From the NCBI GenBank assembly GCA_030431675.1, contig JAUIIV010000001.1:124001-188000 (forward strand): 64,000 nt of DNA. Direction: 5' to 3'. How positions within the stretch are numbered: position 1 is the first letter of the stretch; each line of letters starts with the position of its first letter. A program made the translations under genes and the position numbers. Shown piece by piece: positions 8,903-17,131 of this stretch. The stretch is from Gammaproteobacteria bacterium. Its GTDB lineage: Bacteria > Pseudomonadota > Gammaproteobacteria > UBA6186 > Azoamicaceae. The notes beneath the pieces are model-generated. The model saw only the letters and a program-made list of their open reading frames with translations. It searched no databases and was not told where the DNA came from.

Positions 8903-9100
8903 CTAGTAATATGGCGGTTTAATCTCATCAATAACCTGACAGTCAGTAGTTGATATCTTAGGAATGGCATATCTATCACTTACTGGTAAGGATTTTGCCG
9001 GAAACTTTATGGGCGGCAATTGTCTAGCAGCTGTGTAACCAGGCGTTTGACAGCATGCTGTCATACATAAACTCATAAATATCATCGCGATATAGCGCAT
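8903..9100 (-). CDS. Miniature BamC-like lipoprotein
   Basis: A 65-residue lipoprotein: hydrophobic leader, then a Cys in CMTACCQT that fits a lipobox. The mature part contains LPPIKFPAKSLPV, YAIPKI and EIKPPY, which line up with the unstructured N-terminal stretch of BamC (L-x2-P...DYAIP...RPP), the part that lies along BamD in the outer-membrane assembly complex. The two globular domains of normal BamC (about 340 residues) are absent. Its start overlaps dapA by 19 bases, the same dapA-bamC order as in E. coli, which supports the call. The alignment is by eye. Confidence 0.6.
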   Translation of the reverse strand: MRYIAMIFMSLCMTACCQTPGYTAARQLPPIKFPAKSLPVSDRYAIPKISTTDCQVIDEIKPPYY

Positions 9101-9987
9101 TGTTCCTCACTTATAGATATGCCCGCCTTCTTGAGGGCTTCCAATACCAAAGTATGCATTGGCTGCGTCAACGGCGTCAACGGCAATCTAATTCCTGTTT
9201 TAATCTTCTTCAATTGTGCTAATGCCCATTTACTTGGGATAGGGTTAGTCTCGGCCATCAGCGCCCTATGCAATAATGATAAATTATTATTGATTTCCTC
9301 GGCATCCTTAAAGTTACCAGTTAGACATAATTCCATCATTTGTTGCATTAATTCTGGGGCTATATTAGCTGTAACTGACACTACGCCATTACCACCGGCA
9401 CGCACAAATTCTAAAGTAGTACCATCATCTCCACTTAGCAAACAAAATCTATCTGCAACTAATGCTTGCATTGCCGCAACACGGGTTAAATCTCCTGTTG
9501 CATCTTTGATACCAACTATATTTTTGATATGCGCAAGCCCTGCCAAGGTTGCTGGCTGTAAGTCACACCCAGTACGTGAAGGAACGTTGTATACAATAAT
9601 TGGTAGATCAGTACTATCTGCTACCGCGGTATAGTGTAACGCCAAACCTTCTTGCGTCGGACGATTATAGTATGGAGTTACCACCATACATGCATCAACT
9701 CCACAAGCAGTAGCTGCTCTAGTTTCATGTACTGTAGCAGTTGTAGATGCAGAACCAGTACCAGCAATAATTGGGATCCTGCCAGCAGAAGTTTCAACCG
9801 CTGCCGACAATAGTTCTATACGCTCGTCCTGGCTTAAAGTTGCACTTTCGCCTGTAGTACCATTTACCACGATGCCCTTAGTGCCTGCATTAATATGCGC
9901 TAAAATCAGCTCTCTAAAGCTTGGAATATCAATTGTTCCATCTGAGTCCATTGGGGTGACTAAGGCAACTATACTTCCATTAAACAT
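9082..9987 (-). CDS. dapA: 4-hydroxy-tetrahydrodipicolinate synthase
   Basis: A 301-residue TIM-barrel enzyme condensing pyruvate with aspartate semialdehyde in the lysine and diaminopimelate pathway. Visible signatures are GSIVALVTPM at the N-terminus, GTTGES, the catalytic Tyr in YNVPSRTG and the Schiff-base lysine in IVGIKDATGD. Length is normal. It is the first gene of a minus-strand set followed by the bamC-like gene (overlap) and dam. The start is ATG 9987. It supplies meso-diaminopimelate for peptidoglycan, so the organism probably makes its own wall. Confidence 0.96.
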   Translation of the reverse strand: MFNGSIVALVTPMDSDGTIDIPSFRELILAHINAGTKGIVVNGTTGESATLSQDERIELLSAAVETSAGRIPIIAGTGSASTTATVHETRAATACGVDACMVVTPYYNRPTQEGLALHYTAVADSTDLPIIVYNVPSRTGCDLQPATLAGLAHIKNIVGIKDATGDLTRVAAMQALVADRFCLLSGDDGTTLEFVRAGGNGVVSVTANIAPELMQQMMELCLTGNFKDAEEINNNLSLLHRALMAETNPIPSKWALAQLKKIKTGIRLPLTPLTQPMHTLVLEALKKAGISISEEQCAISR

Positions 9988-10177
9988 TTACAACTCCAAA
10001 GACAGTTTTTAACATTTCACTTAAGAATAATTAAGTGTAGATCATACGCACAAACCAGGGATTTCTCAAACGTACATAGAATGCCCCACCAAATTTATTA
10101 TCTCAACTAAATAAAAACATATAATAAGACATTTATCATACTTTATAACTGGGTTATACAAGAGCTAAATCATATAA

Positions 10178-10208
10178 TTGACAATAAATAACTATAGGAA
10201 TCTATATT
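10178..10208 (+). promoter_or_regulatory. Candidate promoter for gcvR
   Basis: TTGACA at 10178-10183 and TATATT at 10203-10208 with a 19-base spacer, about 50 bases before the gcvR start. The AT-rich dapA/gcvR divergent region (9988-10260) should hold promoters for both genes; the spacer is longer than ideal, so this is tentative. Confidence 0.3.
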
Positions 10209-10260
10209 TTTTTTGGTACAATATTCAGTACTTTTAACTTAGATAAAAATAACTAACTAA

Positions 10261-10785
10261 ATGAATAATTATCTTGTAGTTACAGCACTTGGCGGCGATC
10301 AGCCTAATATAGTGAATAAATTTACCCAGAGCATAACCAGCTGTGGGGGAAATATTTTAAATACACGTATGACTACGCTAGGAAATGAGTTTGCCATAAT
10401 GCTTCTGGTAGAGGGCGATTGGAGTGCGATTGCAAAGATAGAAACTAGCTTACCCAGCATTGAACAAAAGTTAGGCCTCGTGTCACAGCTGCGTCGCACA
10501 AGTCAAAAAGACCCAGCTCCTAAAACTATGCCATATATAGTACAAGTAGTAACTATAGACCGTGGCGGCATAATAAATGATTTAACCCAATTTTTTGCTA
10601 GCCAGGATATAAATATTACTGATATATCAGCGCATGCTTATAATGCACACTCTGGCGCCCGGATGATGACACTAAGCCTGCAAGTGAGCATCGATGTAGA
10701 AATACATATACCTAGCTTGCGTGATAGGTTTACCTTGTATTGTGACACGCTTAATTTAGACGCCAGCATGGAACCATGTAACTAA
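10261..10785 (+). CDS. gcvR: Glycine cleavage system repressor-like ACT protein
   Basis: A 174-residue protein with two ACT domains: LVVTALGGDQPNIVNKFT at the N-terminus and a second one from about residue 90 (VQVVTIDRGGIINDLTQFF). This is the layout of GcvR, which in E. coli binds GcvA and represses the glycine cleavage operon when glycine is low. No gcv genes are in the window. It lies divergent from dapA, a common arrangement in gammaproteobacteria, where gcvR and dapA are neighbours. The target here may differ if gcvA is missing. Confidence 0.85.
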   Translation: MNNYLVVTALGGDQPNIVNKFTQSITSCGGNILNTRMTTLGNEFAIMLLVEGDWSAIAKIETSLPSIEQKLGLVSQLRRTSQKDPAPKTMPYIVQVVTIDRGGIINDLTQFFASQDINITDISAHAYNAHSGARMMTLSLQVSIDVEIHIPSLRDRFTLYCDTLNLDASMEPCN

Positions 10786-10807
10786 AAGGTAAAACAAGAC
10801 TGACTGC

Positions 10808-11899
10808 TTATCTTACCGCGCGTCGCGCAGCCTTACGCCTAGTATTCTTAGGCCATGCATTAATAACGGACTTAACTAATGTAGCTAATGGGATGGCAAA
10901 GAACACCCCCCAAAAACCCCAGATTGCACCAAAAAATAAGATAGCAATAATAATTGCGACTGGATGCAAATTTACCGCTTCAGAAAATAACAATGGCACC
11001 AAAATATTGCCGTCTAAAAATTGCACAAACAGATATGCATACATCATCATCGCCAAATCACCTGTTAGGCCACCTGAAAAACCCCATTGCAAATAGCCAA
11101 CCATAAATACCGGGATAGTCACTACTACCGCACCAATATATGGGATCACCACTGACAAGCCCACTAAACTAGCTAACAATAATGAATAGTCTAAATTGAA
11201 GTATAAAAATACAAAATAAGTAGCTACGCCGACAATAAATATTTCTGTTATTTTGCCGCGTATATAGTTACCCATTTGCTGAATCATTTCATGCCAGACT
11301 TTGCGCACCACGCCCCGTTGCTCAGGCAAAAAACCTTTAAGCCACGAGATAATTTTATCTTGATCCCGTAAAAAGAAGAAAACCATTAATGGCACTAAAA
11401 TTAAATAGACAACCCAGGTTATAATCCCAGGAATAGCAGATATTGTTGACGTAATAGTTTGTTTACCCCAACTCTGCATTTCTTCTAAAACATTATTTGT
11501 CATAGTGTCTAGGTATTGCTTGGATATATAATCCTGTCGCTCACTAACTAATTGGCTCATTAGTGTTTTGCCATTTTGTATAAAGGCTGGGATTTCTGCC
11601 AAGAAGTTCAGCATTTGTTTCCATAGCAACGGAATTAGTAACAATAGCCCACCAAGAAACAACACTATAAATAATAAAAATACTACCCAATATGCCAGCT
11701 TGTGCGGCGTACCGTATGTCTCTAGTAGATTCACCCAACATTGCAATAGAATAGTAATAGCAACTGCAACCAAAACCGGCATTAAGATGCTACCAAAGGT
11801 GATGACCAGCGCAAAACCACCGATTATAAAAGCTAGCAACATTACCGCTTCTGGATCAGATAAGTAATGATCTAACCAGCGTTTAAGCACCTTAATCAT
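10808..11899 (-). CDS. AI-2E family permease (PerM type)
   Basis: A 363-residue inner-membrane protein with several hydrophobic segments and the family pattern IPYIGAVVVTIP and FLDGNILVPLLFSEAVNLHP near the C-terminus. PerM/YdiK/TqsA proteins are multi-pass permeases; for many the substrate is unknown and export of small molecules is assumed. Its start overlaps the tusA stop by 4 bases, so the two are translated together. The C-terminus is very basic (RKAARRAVR). Confidence 0.85.
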   Translation of the reverse strand: MIKVLKRWLDHYLSDPEAVMLLAFIIGGFALVITFGSILMPVLVAVAITILLQCWVNLLETYGTPHKLAYWVVFLLFIVLFLGGLLLLIPLLWKQMLNFLAEIPAFIQNGKTLMSQLVSERQDYISKQYLDTMTNNVLEEMQSWGKQTITSTISAIPGIITWVVYLILVPLMVFFFLRDQDKIISWLKGFLPEQRGVVRKVWHEMIQQMGNYIRGKITEIFIVGVATYFVFLYFNLDYSLLLASLVGLSVVIPYIGAVVVTIPVFMVGYLQWGFSGGLTGDLAMMMYAYLFVQFLDGNILVPLLFSEAVNLHPVAIIIAILFFGAIWGFWGVFFAIPLATLVKSVINAWPKNTRRKAARRAVR

Positions 11900-12114
11900 G
11901 CAGCCTCCAATATAAAGTAGTAACGTTCAGCATTCTGCCAAGTACGCACTAATTTATGTCCATGCCGACGAATGAATACTTTACAATCCAAAGTGAAACT
12001 AGCATCAGTAGCAACAATCAACAACTTTTCTCCAGCAGTTAGCTTACTCATTTCTAATTTGGTGCGCATTATTGGCAATGGACACTTTAAACCGCTAGTA
12101 TCTAATTTGTGCAT
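11896..12114 (-). CDS. tusA: Sulfur carrier/transferase TusA family
   Basis: A 72-residue protein with LDTSGLKCPLPI; the Cys-Pro-x-Pro motif carries the persulfide. TusA passes sulfur from IscS to the TusBCD relay for 2-thiouridine in tRNA wobble positions. A longer frame from GTG 12129 exists, but ATG 12114 puts the CPLP motif at the usual distance from the start. The overlap with the downstream permease indicates an operon. Confidence 0.85.
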   Translation of the reverse strand: MHKLDTSGLKCPLPIMRTKLEMSKLTAGEKLLIVATDASFTLDCKVFIRRHGHKLVRTWQNAERYYFILEAA

Positions 12115-12181
12115 AGCAAACCTGGTCACTCTTTAAAAAGTGATAGAATGTTCTCAAACTATACAGACATAAGCAAGCGTA

Positions 12182-13606
12182 ATGTTCCAGAAAATCTTTG
12201 CCATACTCTCTATAATAGCCCTTTTATCGGACTGTGGCGCAGTATATGCGAGCCAATTGCCAGATTTGGGGAGTGAGTTTCGTGCAGAGCTAAGCGTCGC
12301 TGATGAGCTACTCATTGGCGAGCATATGCATCGTGAGCTTAGATCATCGGGCATGTATTGCAAAGATCCCCTAGTGCAAGAATACGTGCGCTACCTTGGC
12401 AACCGGCTCACACCACACATGCCAACACCTTATGACCACATACGCCCTAGATTTTTTGCCCTGGAAGACCGCACTATCAACGCCTTTGCTTTCTTTGGAG
12501 CCCATGTAGCAATTAACACCGGGCTGATAGAAATTACTGAATCCGAAAATGAAATTGCTGGCGTACTAGCCCATGAGTTGGCACACGTTGCACAACAACA
12601 TTTAGTGCGTATGGTCGTCGAAAATAAACGCATGCTACCAATGGCTCTAGCTGGCTCTATTGCGGCGGTAGTTCTAGCTGGCCCAGAAATGATAATTCCC
12701 GTGCTAGCTGGACACATGCAGCATATGGTTAATTTTACACGCCAAAACGAGCAAGAAGCCGATCGCATTGGTATGCAGATATTAGCAAAAGCAAAATTTG
12801 ACCCGCACGGACTTCCTATGGCCCTAGAGCGCTTGTCTGACAAACTACGCTATGAAGCTAAGATCCCTGAATATCTACGGTCTCACCCCCTATTCGAGTC
12901 AAGGATATCTGATACCCGCCACCGAGCTGATATGCTTCCTGCTACGCGTAAAACCGATTCGCCTATGTATAATTTGATAAAGGCTCGCATCTTAGTTGCC
13001 AATACACATAACTTACAACAATTGATCCATGACCTAAGCTCACAAATTAAATCTGCTCGGCACGCCAATGAACTAGCCACTAAATATGCCTATGCATACG
13101 CTCTACTCCAACTAGGTAAAAATGCTGAAGCGCTAAAAGCTATATATGCACTAGTCAATAAGCATCCAAACAACCTCATCGTACAAATGACCGCTGCAGA
13201 TATAGAAGCAAGCAATCATAAATACAAAGAAGCACAAATGCGCCTTGAGCAACAACTAGAGCTACATGCAGATAGCGAATCTCTGCAACTGCAGTATATA
13301 GATTTACTTATCAAGACTAGCCAAGTACCGCACGCTATAAATACATTAGAAAATTTAAAAGCTGAACATCAGCCAGATATATTTTACTATAGCTTACGTC
13401 GCCAAGCAGAAGGTCTAAGAAACAATAAGGTAGGTGTACACGAGGCAAATGCCGAGCTACTTTTTCTTGCAGGCAACTATCCCAAAGCAATTGCAGAACT
13501 ACAAATAGCTTTACAAGAGTCAACAATCGACTTATCCATACAACATAGAATAAATACAAGGATAACCGCTATAACAGATTTGCAAACACGCCTAGACAAC
13601 GTCTAG
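12182..13606 (+). CDS. bepA: BepA-like periplasmic M48 metalloprotease with TPR domain
   Basis: A 474-residue protein with an N-terminal signal-like hydrophobic segment, zinc motif HELAHVAQQH and the downstream third ligand in NEQEADRIG, followed from about residue 260 by helical TPR-like repeats. This is the domain order of BepA (YfgC), a periplasmic chaperone/protease that helps LptD assembly and degrades stalled outer-membrane proteins. Length is close to the family (about 487). It is transcribed divergently from tusA. Together with the Tol-Pal and BamC-like genes it shows an intact Gram-negative envelope. Confidence 0.88.
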   Translation: MFQKIFAILSIIALLSDCGAVYASQLPDLGSEFRAELSVADELLIGEHMHRELRSSGMYCKDPLVQEYVRYLGNRLTPHMPTPYDHIRPRFFALEDRTINAFAFFGAHVAINTGLIEITESENEIAGVLAHELAHVAQQHLVRMVVENKRMLPMALAGSIAAVVLAGPEMIIPVLAGHMQHMVNFTRQNEQEADRIGMQILAKAKFDPHGLPMALERLSDKLRYEAKIPEYLRSHPLFESRISDTRHRADMLPATRKTDSPMYNLIKARILVANTHNLQQLIHDLSSQIKSARHANELATKYAYAYALLQLGKNAEALKAIYALVNKHPNNLIVQMTAADIEASNHKYKEAQMRLEQQLELHADSESLQLQYIDLLIKTSQVPHAINTLENLKAEHQPDIFYYSLRRQAEGLRNNKVGVHEANAELLFLAGNYPKAIAELQIALQESTIDLSIQHRINTRITAITDLQTRLDNV

Positions 13607-13621
13607 CACGCAAGAAAACAA

Positions 13622-14026
13622 TTAATATATTGGAGCGTCTATATCGTTAGGATTAACGTAGCGTGGCGGTGTTCCCGGCCCTTGGGGTGATTCATCAGGA
13701 GTACTTTTAATTCTGTCTACCTTCTCACCCATAAAGCCACCAGTCGTGTCTAGAAACGGTAAAGCAATTGCAACAATGCCCAGAATTAAGTACATAACTG
13801 GTGTTGTCAAAGGCACTAATTTGGGATTACGACGATGGATCTGAAATTGGGTAAAAGCAGCAGCAATCAACAATATACCAACCACTATAGCTGCAGCCCA
13901 CAGCATCTTTTGTAAAAAACCCCCGCCTTGCGTTAACACGCCAGAGAACTCAGCTAAATCTACAGCTAGCACAGTACCAGAGGCAATTAAAACAAAAGTG
14001 AAAAGTACGGTTAATCTTGATTGCAT
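13622..14026 (-). CDS. IcmD/DotP-like small membrane protein
   Basis: A 134-residue protein: a cleavable signal (ending near VLAVD), a first membrane segment after a Gly-rich stretch (about 40-60), a short loop QFQIHRRNPKLVPLTTPV and a second membrane segment. The loop resembles the K-x-K-x-H-K-x-N-P-x-x-I-P-x-G-T-P loop of IcmD (DotP), a Dot/Icm type IVB secretion component of about 130 residues. The C-terminal tail is Pro-rich and hydrophilic. It stands alone beside tRNA-Lys, with no other dot/icm gene in the window. GGGAGAA supports ATG 14026. It could instead be another TraQ/VirB2-like pilin. Confidence 0.45.
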   Translation of the reverse strand: MQSRLTVLFTFVLIASGTVLAVDLAEFSGVLTQGGGFLQKMLWAAAIVVGILLIAAAFTQFQIHRRNPKLVPLTTPVMYLILGIVAIALPFLDTTGGFMGEKVDRIKSTPDESPQGPGTPPRYVNPNDIDAPIY

Positions 14027-14091
14027 TATTTCTCCCTATGCTCTAATTCTAGTAGAAAATTTATTAGCCAACCAAAGCACTCTCTTAGGGA

Positions 14092-14167
14092 TGGTGGGTC
14101 GTGAAGGATTCGAACCTTCGACCAATAGATTAAAAGTCTACTGCTCTACCAACTGAGCTAACGACCC
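14092..14167 (-). tRNA. tRNA-Lys (anticodon TTT)
   Basis: The 76-base reverse-complement folds as a full cloverleaf: GGGTCGT acceptor arm pairing with ACGACCC, D-arm GCTC..GAGC, anticodon arm GTAGA-CTTTTAA-TCTAT with TTT, T-arm GAAGG-TTCGAAT-CCTTC, and an encoded CCA end at 14092-14094. It is a standard lysine tRNA, lying between the IcmD-like gene and the queuosine-precursor transporter. Confidence 0.97.
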
Positions 14168-14345
14168 CCGTTTTTGAGCTGAATTATATACATGAAGACG
14201 ACCTTTTAGCAACTGTTTACTGAATTATTAATATTTAGTTAATCGACAAATAGAGACTGAGGGCTATACACAAATTGATCAAGGACGCCATTTGCGATAT
14301 GCTGACGACAGTTTTAGAAACAACATATGTTAGAAAGTAAAACAA

Positions 14346-15119
14346 GTGGATTGGTTAATTTACAAAAGTATCTTTTGGATGCAAACTCATCTGTCTGCAG
14401 AATCTTTAACCCTATGGTTATTTCTTACCTGTGGTATCGCAATCTTGCTGTTACTTAAATACTATGGACTCTTCGGCCTCTACGTCTACAACTGCCTAGC
14501 AATTATCTTTGCCAATATTCAGGTTTTACGTGTTGCAAGTTATAACTTGTTTCCTGAGCCGGTAGCTCTAGGTACAGTACTATTTACCACTACATTTTTA
14601 GTCAATGATATTATCACTGAGCATTATGGTGCCGAGCAAGCAAAGCAATCTGTAAGCCTTGGCTTTATTGTGCAATTACTCACAACCATTTGGATGGTGT
14701 TGGCGCTTGGACATCCAGTGCCTGCAGACTCTAGCGGCCAGGCAGCGCATCAAAGTTATCTAGCAATGCTGCAAATATTTTCACCATCAGTCAGAATTTT
14801 ACTTGCCAGTCTTACAGCATATTTGTGTAGCCAATGGTTAGACATATATATATTTAGCACGCTGCGTAAAGCTACTGCTGGCAAATTCTTATGGCTACGA
14901 CAAAATATTGCAATGTTACTGTCAGGCTTACTAGATACTTTTCTGTTTAGTGCTATAGCATGGGTGATTCTAAGCGATATGCCCATTTCATGGCGTGAAC
15001 TAATGATGACATATGTTATATCAGCACAAGCAGTAAGAGTTTTATTAAATATTAGTTTTACTCCCTTGATTTACCTCAGTTATAGGTGTGTACCAAGAAA
15101 TGTCGCATTTTCAGTTTAA
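14346..15119 (+). CDS. yhhQ: Queuosine precursor transporter (YhhQ/VUT family)
   Basis: A 257-residue inner-membrane protein with about six hydrophobic segments. The segment LFTTTFLVNDIITEHYGAEQ is the typical signature of the YhhQ family, which imports queuosine precursors (preQ0, preQ1 or, in some bacteria, queuine). GTG 14346 is the start. The gene overlaps tgt by 20 bases, so transport and insertion into tRNA are coupled. With the unusual tgt downstream, queuine import from the host is the likeliest job. Confidence 0.88.
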   Translation: MDWLIYKSIFWMQTHLSAESLTLWLFLTCGIAILLLLKYYGLFGLYVYNCLAIIFANIQVLRVASYNLFPEPVALGTVLFTTTFLVNDIITEHYGAEQAKQSVSLGFIVQLLTTIWMVLALGHPVPADSSGQAAHQSYLAMLQIFSPSVRILLASLTAYLCSQWLDIYIFSTLRKATAGKFLWLRQNIAMLLSGLLDTFLFSAIAWVILSDMPISWRELMMTYVISAQAVRVLLNISFTPLIYLSYRCVPRNVAFSV

Positions 15120-16314
15120 AATTTTACAAGCAGGCCCACAGCAGGCACGTATCGGCAAATTATTTACCCCACACGGCGTAGTAGACACTCCTGCCTTTAT
15201 ATTTTGTGCAACTAGAGCCGCAATGAAATCTTTGACTATAGAGCAGATGCGCGCAGCTAATACACAAATTATTTTGTCTAACACCTACCATTTAATGCTC
15301 CAACCAGGTGCAGATGATATGCAGCGCCATGGTGGATTACAAAAATTTACCGGCTGGCATGGGCCAATGTTGACGGACTCTGGTGGTTTCCAAATATTTA
15401 GTTTAGGGCAAGGCACAGTCGCAGATGAAATTAAGGGACGCCGCTCTCTTAAGCAAGCAAAAACTCTGCTTAAAATTAATGAGAACGGTGCTCTATTCAA
15501 ATCATATGTTGACGGCAGAGAATACTTACTTACACCAGAAGAGTCTATAAAAGTGCAACGCAAACTAGGCGCTGATCTTATAGTAGTCTTAGATGAGTGT
15601 ACGCCGTTCCATGTAGATAAATCATACACTGAATCTTCCATGTTACGCTCACATCGCTGGGCAAAACGCAGTATGGATGAGTTCATGTCCCACGATGACG
15701 GTAAACAAAAACTATATGGTATTGTCCAAGGTGGCATATACGATGATCTACGCCAACAAAGTGCTGATTTTGTTAATCAACATGATTTTTTTGGCAACGC
15801 AGTTGGTGGCTCGCTTGGAGCAAATAAACAACAGATGTATGATGTTGTTGCATACACAATGAACATTTTAGATCGCACTAGACCAACACACCTCTTAGGC
15901 ATAGGCGGTATTGAAGATATTCTACATGGTGTATTACAAGGAATAGATACTTTTGATTGTGTCCATCCAACACGTATTGCCCGCCACGGTGGAGCTCTAG
16001 TCAAGCCATGGCATAGAGATCAAGATAGAGAGCACCTAAATTTACGTAATCACAAATACAAATTAGATCAAGATCCAATAGAGCCAGACTGTCCATGTGC
16101 TGCCTGTAACAATTACAGTCGTGGCTACATTCACTATCTGCTTAAAACAGAAACCTCACTGGCATTTACCTTAATTGCACAACACAACGCCTTTTTCATG
16201 AATGATTTTATGCAAAAAATTCGTGTAGCCATTAGTGAAAATAGATACATGCAGTTTTTTGCCGAGTGGAGCACGGCTAACGTTGTGGACAAGATTAGCG
16301 ATCAGGTTATATAA
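15100..16314 (+). CDS. tgt: tRNA-guanine transglycosylase, Chlamydia-like (possibly queuine-using)
   Basis: A 404-residue TGT that swaps guanine 34 of GUN tRNAs for a queuosine base. Catalytic landmarks: LTDSGGFQIFS (about 91-101), LDECTPF with the nucleophile region FDCVHPTR (about 285-292), and the zinc motif C331-x-C-x2-C with HYLL after it. The substrate loop reads AVGGSLGANKQQM where preQ1-type enzymes have GGLAVGE, and the sequence elsewhere (FKSYVDGRE, HLLGIG, ARHGG) resembles the Chlamydia trachomatis enzyme as I recall it, reported to act on queuine. A longer frame from GTG 15088 exists; ATG 15100 fits the family N-terminus. No queA or queG is nearby. Confidence 0.93.
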   Translation: MSHFQFKILQAGPQQARIGKLFTPHGVVDTPAFIFCATRAAMKSLTIEQMRAANTQIILSNTYHLMLQPGADDMQRHGGLQKFTGWHGPMLTDSGGFQIFSLGQGTVADEIKGRRSLKQAKTLLKINENGALFKSYVDGREYLLTPEESIKVQRKLGADLIVVLDECTPFHVDKSYTESSMLRSHRWAKRSMDEFMSHDDGKQKLYGIVQGGIYDDLRQQSADFVNQHDFFGNAVGGSLGANKQQMYDVVAYTMNILDRTRPTHLLGIGGIEDILHGVLQGIDTFDCVHPTRIARHGGALVKPWHRDQDREHLNLRNHKYKLDQDPIEPDCPCAACNNYSRGYIHYLLKTETSLAFTLIAQHNAFFMNDFMQKIRVAISENRYMQFFAEWSTANVVDKISDQVI

Positions 16315-16322
16315 TTTACTTT

Positions 16323-16664
16323 ATGGCAAATATCAATGAAATTTTGGATTTAGTACGACTAGATAAGTTTCAACTTGAATCAATAGTTAGTGCTTTCACC
16401 AAAAGCTTTTTAGCAGATGACAAGCTATGGTTATTTGGCAGTAGAGTCAATCTTAATGAACGTGGCGGCGATATTGATCTCTATCTAGAAACATATATAG
16501 AAAATGTTGACACAGCCTACCAAGCGGAAAACAAATTTTTACAGCTAGTATGGGCAGACATTGGTGATCAGAAAATTGACATAATTATCAACATGTTAAA
16601 GTCTAAAGATAAATCATTGGCAATATACGATACTGCGCGTAATGAAGGAATAAGATTAGTATGA
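16323..16664 (+). CDS. mntA: MntA-like nucleotidyltransferase antitoxin
   Basis: A 113-residue minimal nucleotidyltransferase. It has WLFGSRVNLNERGGDIDLYLE: the G-S-x9-D-x-D motif of the MNT fold. In MntA-HepT systems this enzyme AMPylates a tyrosine of the HEPN toxin and silences it. The stop overlaps the HepT-like gene by 4 bases, the usual coupled arrangement, and it starts 8 bases after tgt. Such pairs move horizontally and act as phage-defence or maintenance modules. Confidence 0.85.
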   Translation: MANINEILDLVRLDKFQLESIVSAFTKSFLADDKLWLFGSRVNLNERGGDIDLYLETYIENVDTAYQAENKFLQLVWADIGDQKIDIIINMLKSKDKSLAIYDTARNEGIRLV

Positions 16665-17113
16665 ATGAAAGATATAAAAGCGCCTTAGCTATATCAGAAG
16701 TACATGTAAAACGTATACAACTTGCACTTAGCGAATTAAGTAACAGCATACCTTTAACCACTGACAAAATTGCTAACTTGAGCGTAGAAGAAATTTTGTA
16801 CTTAGAGCTACTTACGAACAGGTTTACAAAATTGCAAGACTATATGGGCAATACTCTTTTTGACATGTGCATAGAAAAGCTAGGAGACGTGTCTGAAGGT
16901 CTTACTATTATAGACAAAGTCAACAAAATGGCCAAAGCTAAGATAATAGCTTCAGAGAGTGCCTGGCGTGAATTTAGAGCAGCCCGTAATCATATCTCAC
17001 ATGAATATCCAGACAGGCCAGATCTAGTAGCCAAGTTTATCAACGTGACCATAGGACTAGTTCCACAACTTATACAGTGTGAAGAAAATATTCGCAAATG
17101 TCTTAGCAAATAA
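16661..17113 (+). CDS. hepT: HepT-like HEPN ribonuclease toxin
   Basis: A 150-residue all-helical HEPN protein with the RNase motif R-x4-H-x-Y in ARNHISHEYP near residue 108-115. The tyrosine in this motif is the residue modified by MntA in studied homologues. The gene is translationally coupled to mntA (ATGA overlap). Both genes are intact, so the pair is probably active. An alternative reading as a nucleotidyltransferase substrate-binding protein describes the same family. Confidence 0.85.
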   Translation: MNERYKSALAISEVHVKRIQLALSELSNSIPLTTDKIANLSVEEILYLELLTNRFTKLQDYMGNTLFDMCIEKLGDVSEGLTIIDKVNKMAKAKIIASESAWREFRAARNHISHEYPDRPDLVAKFINVTIGLVPQLIQCEENIRKCLSK

Positions 17114-17131
17114 TAGCTATTGTCTAACGAA

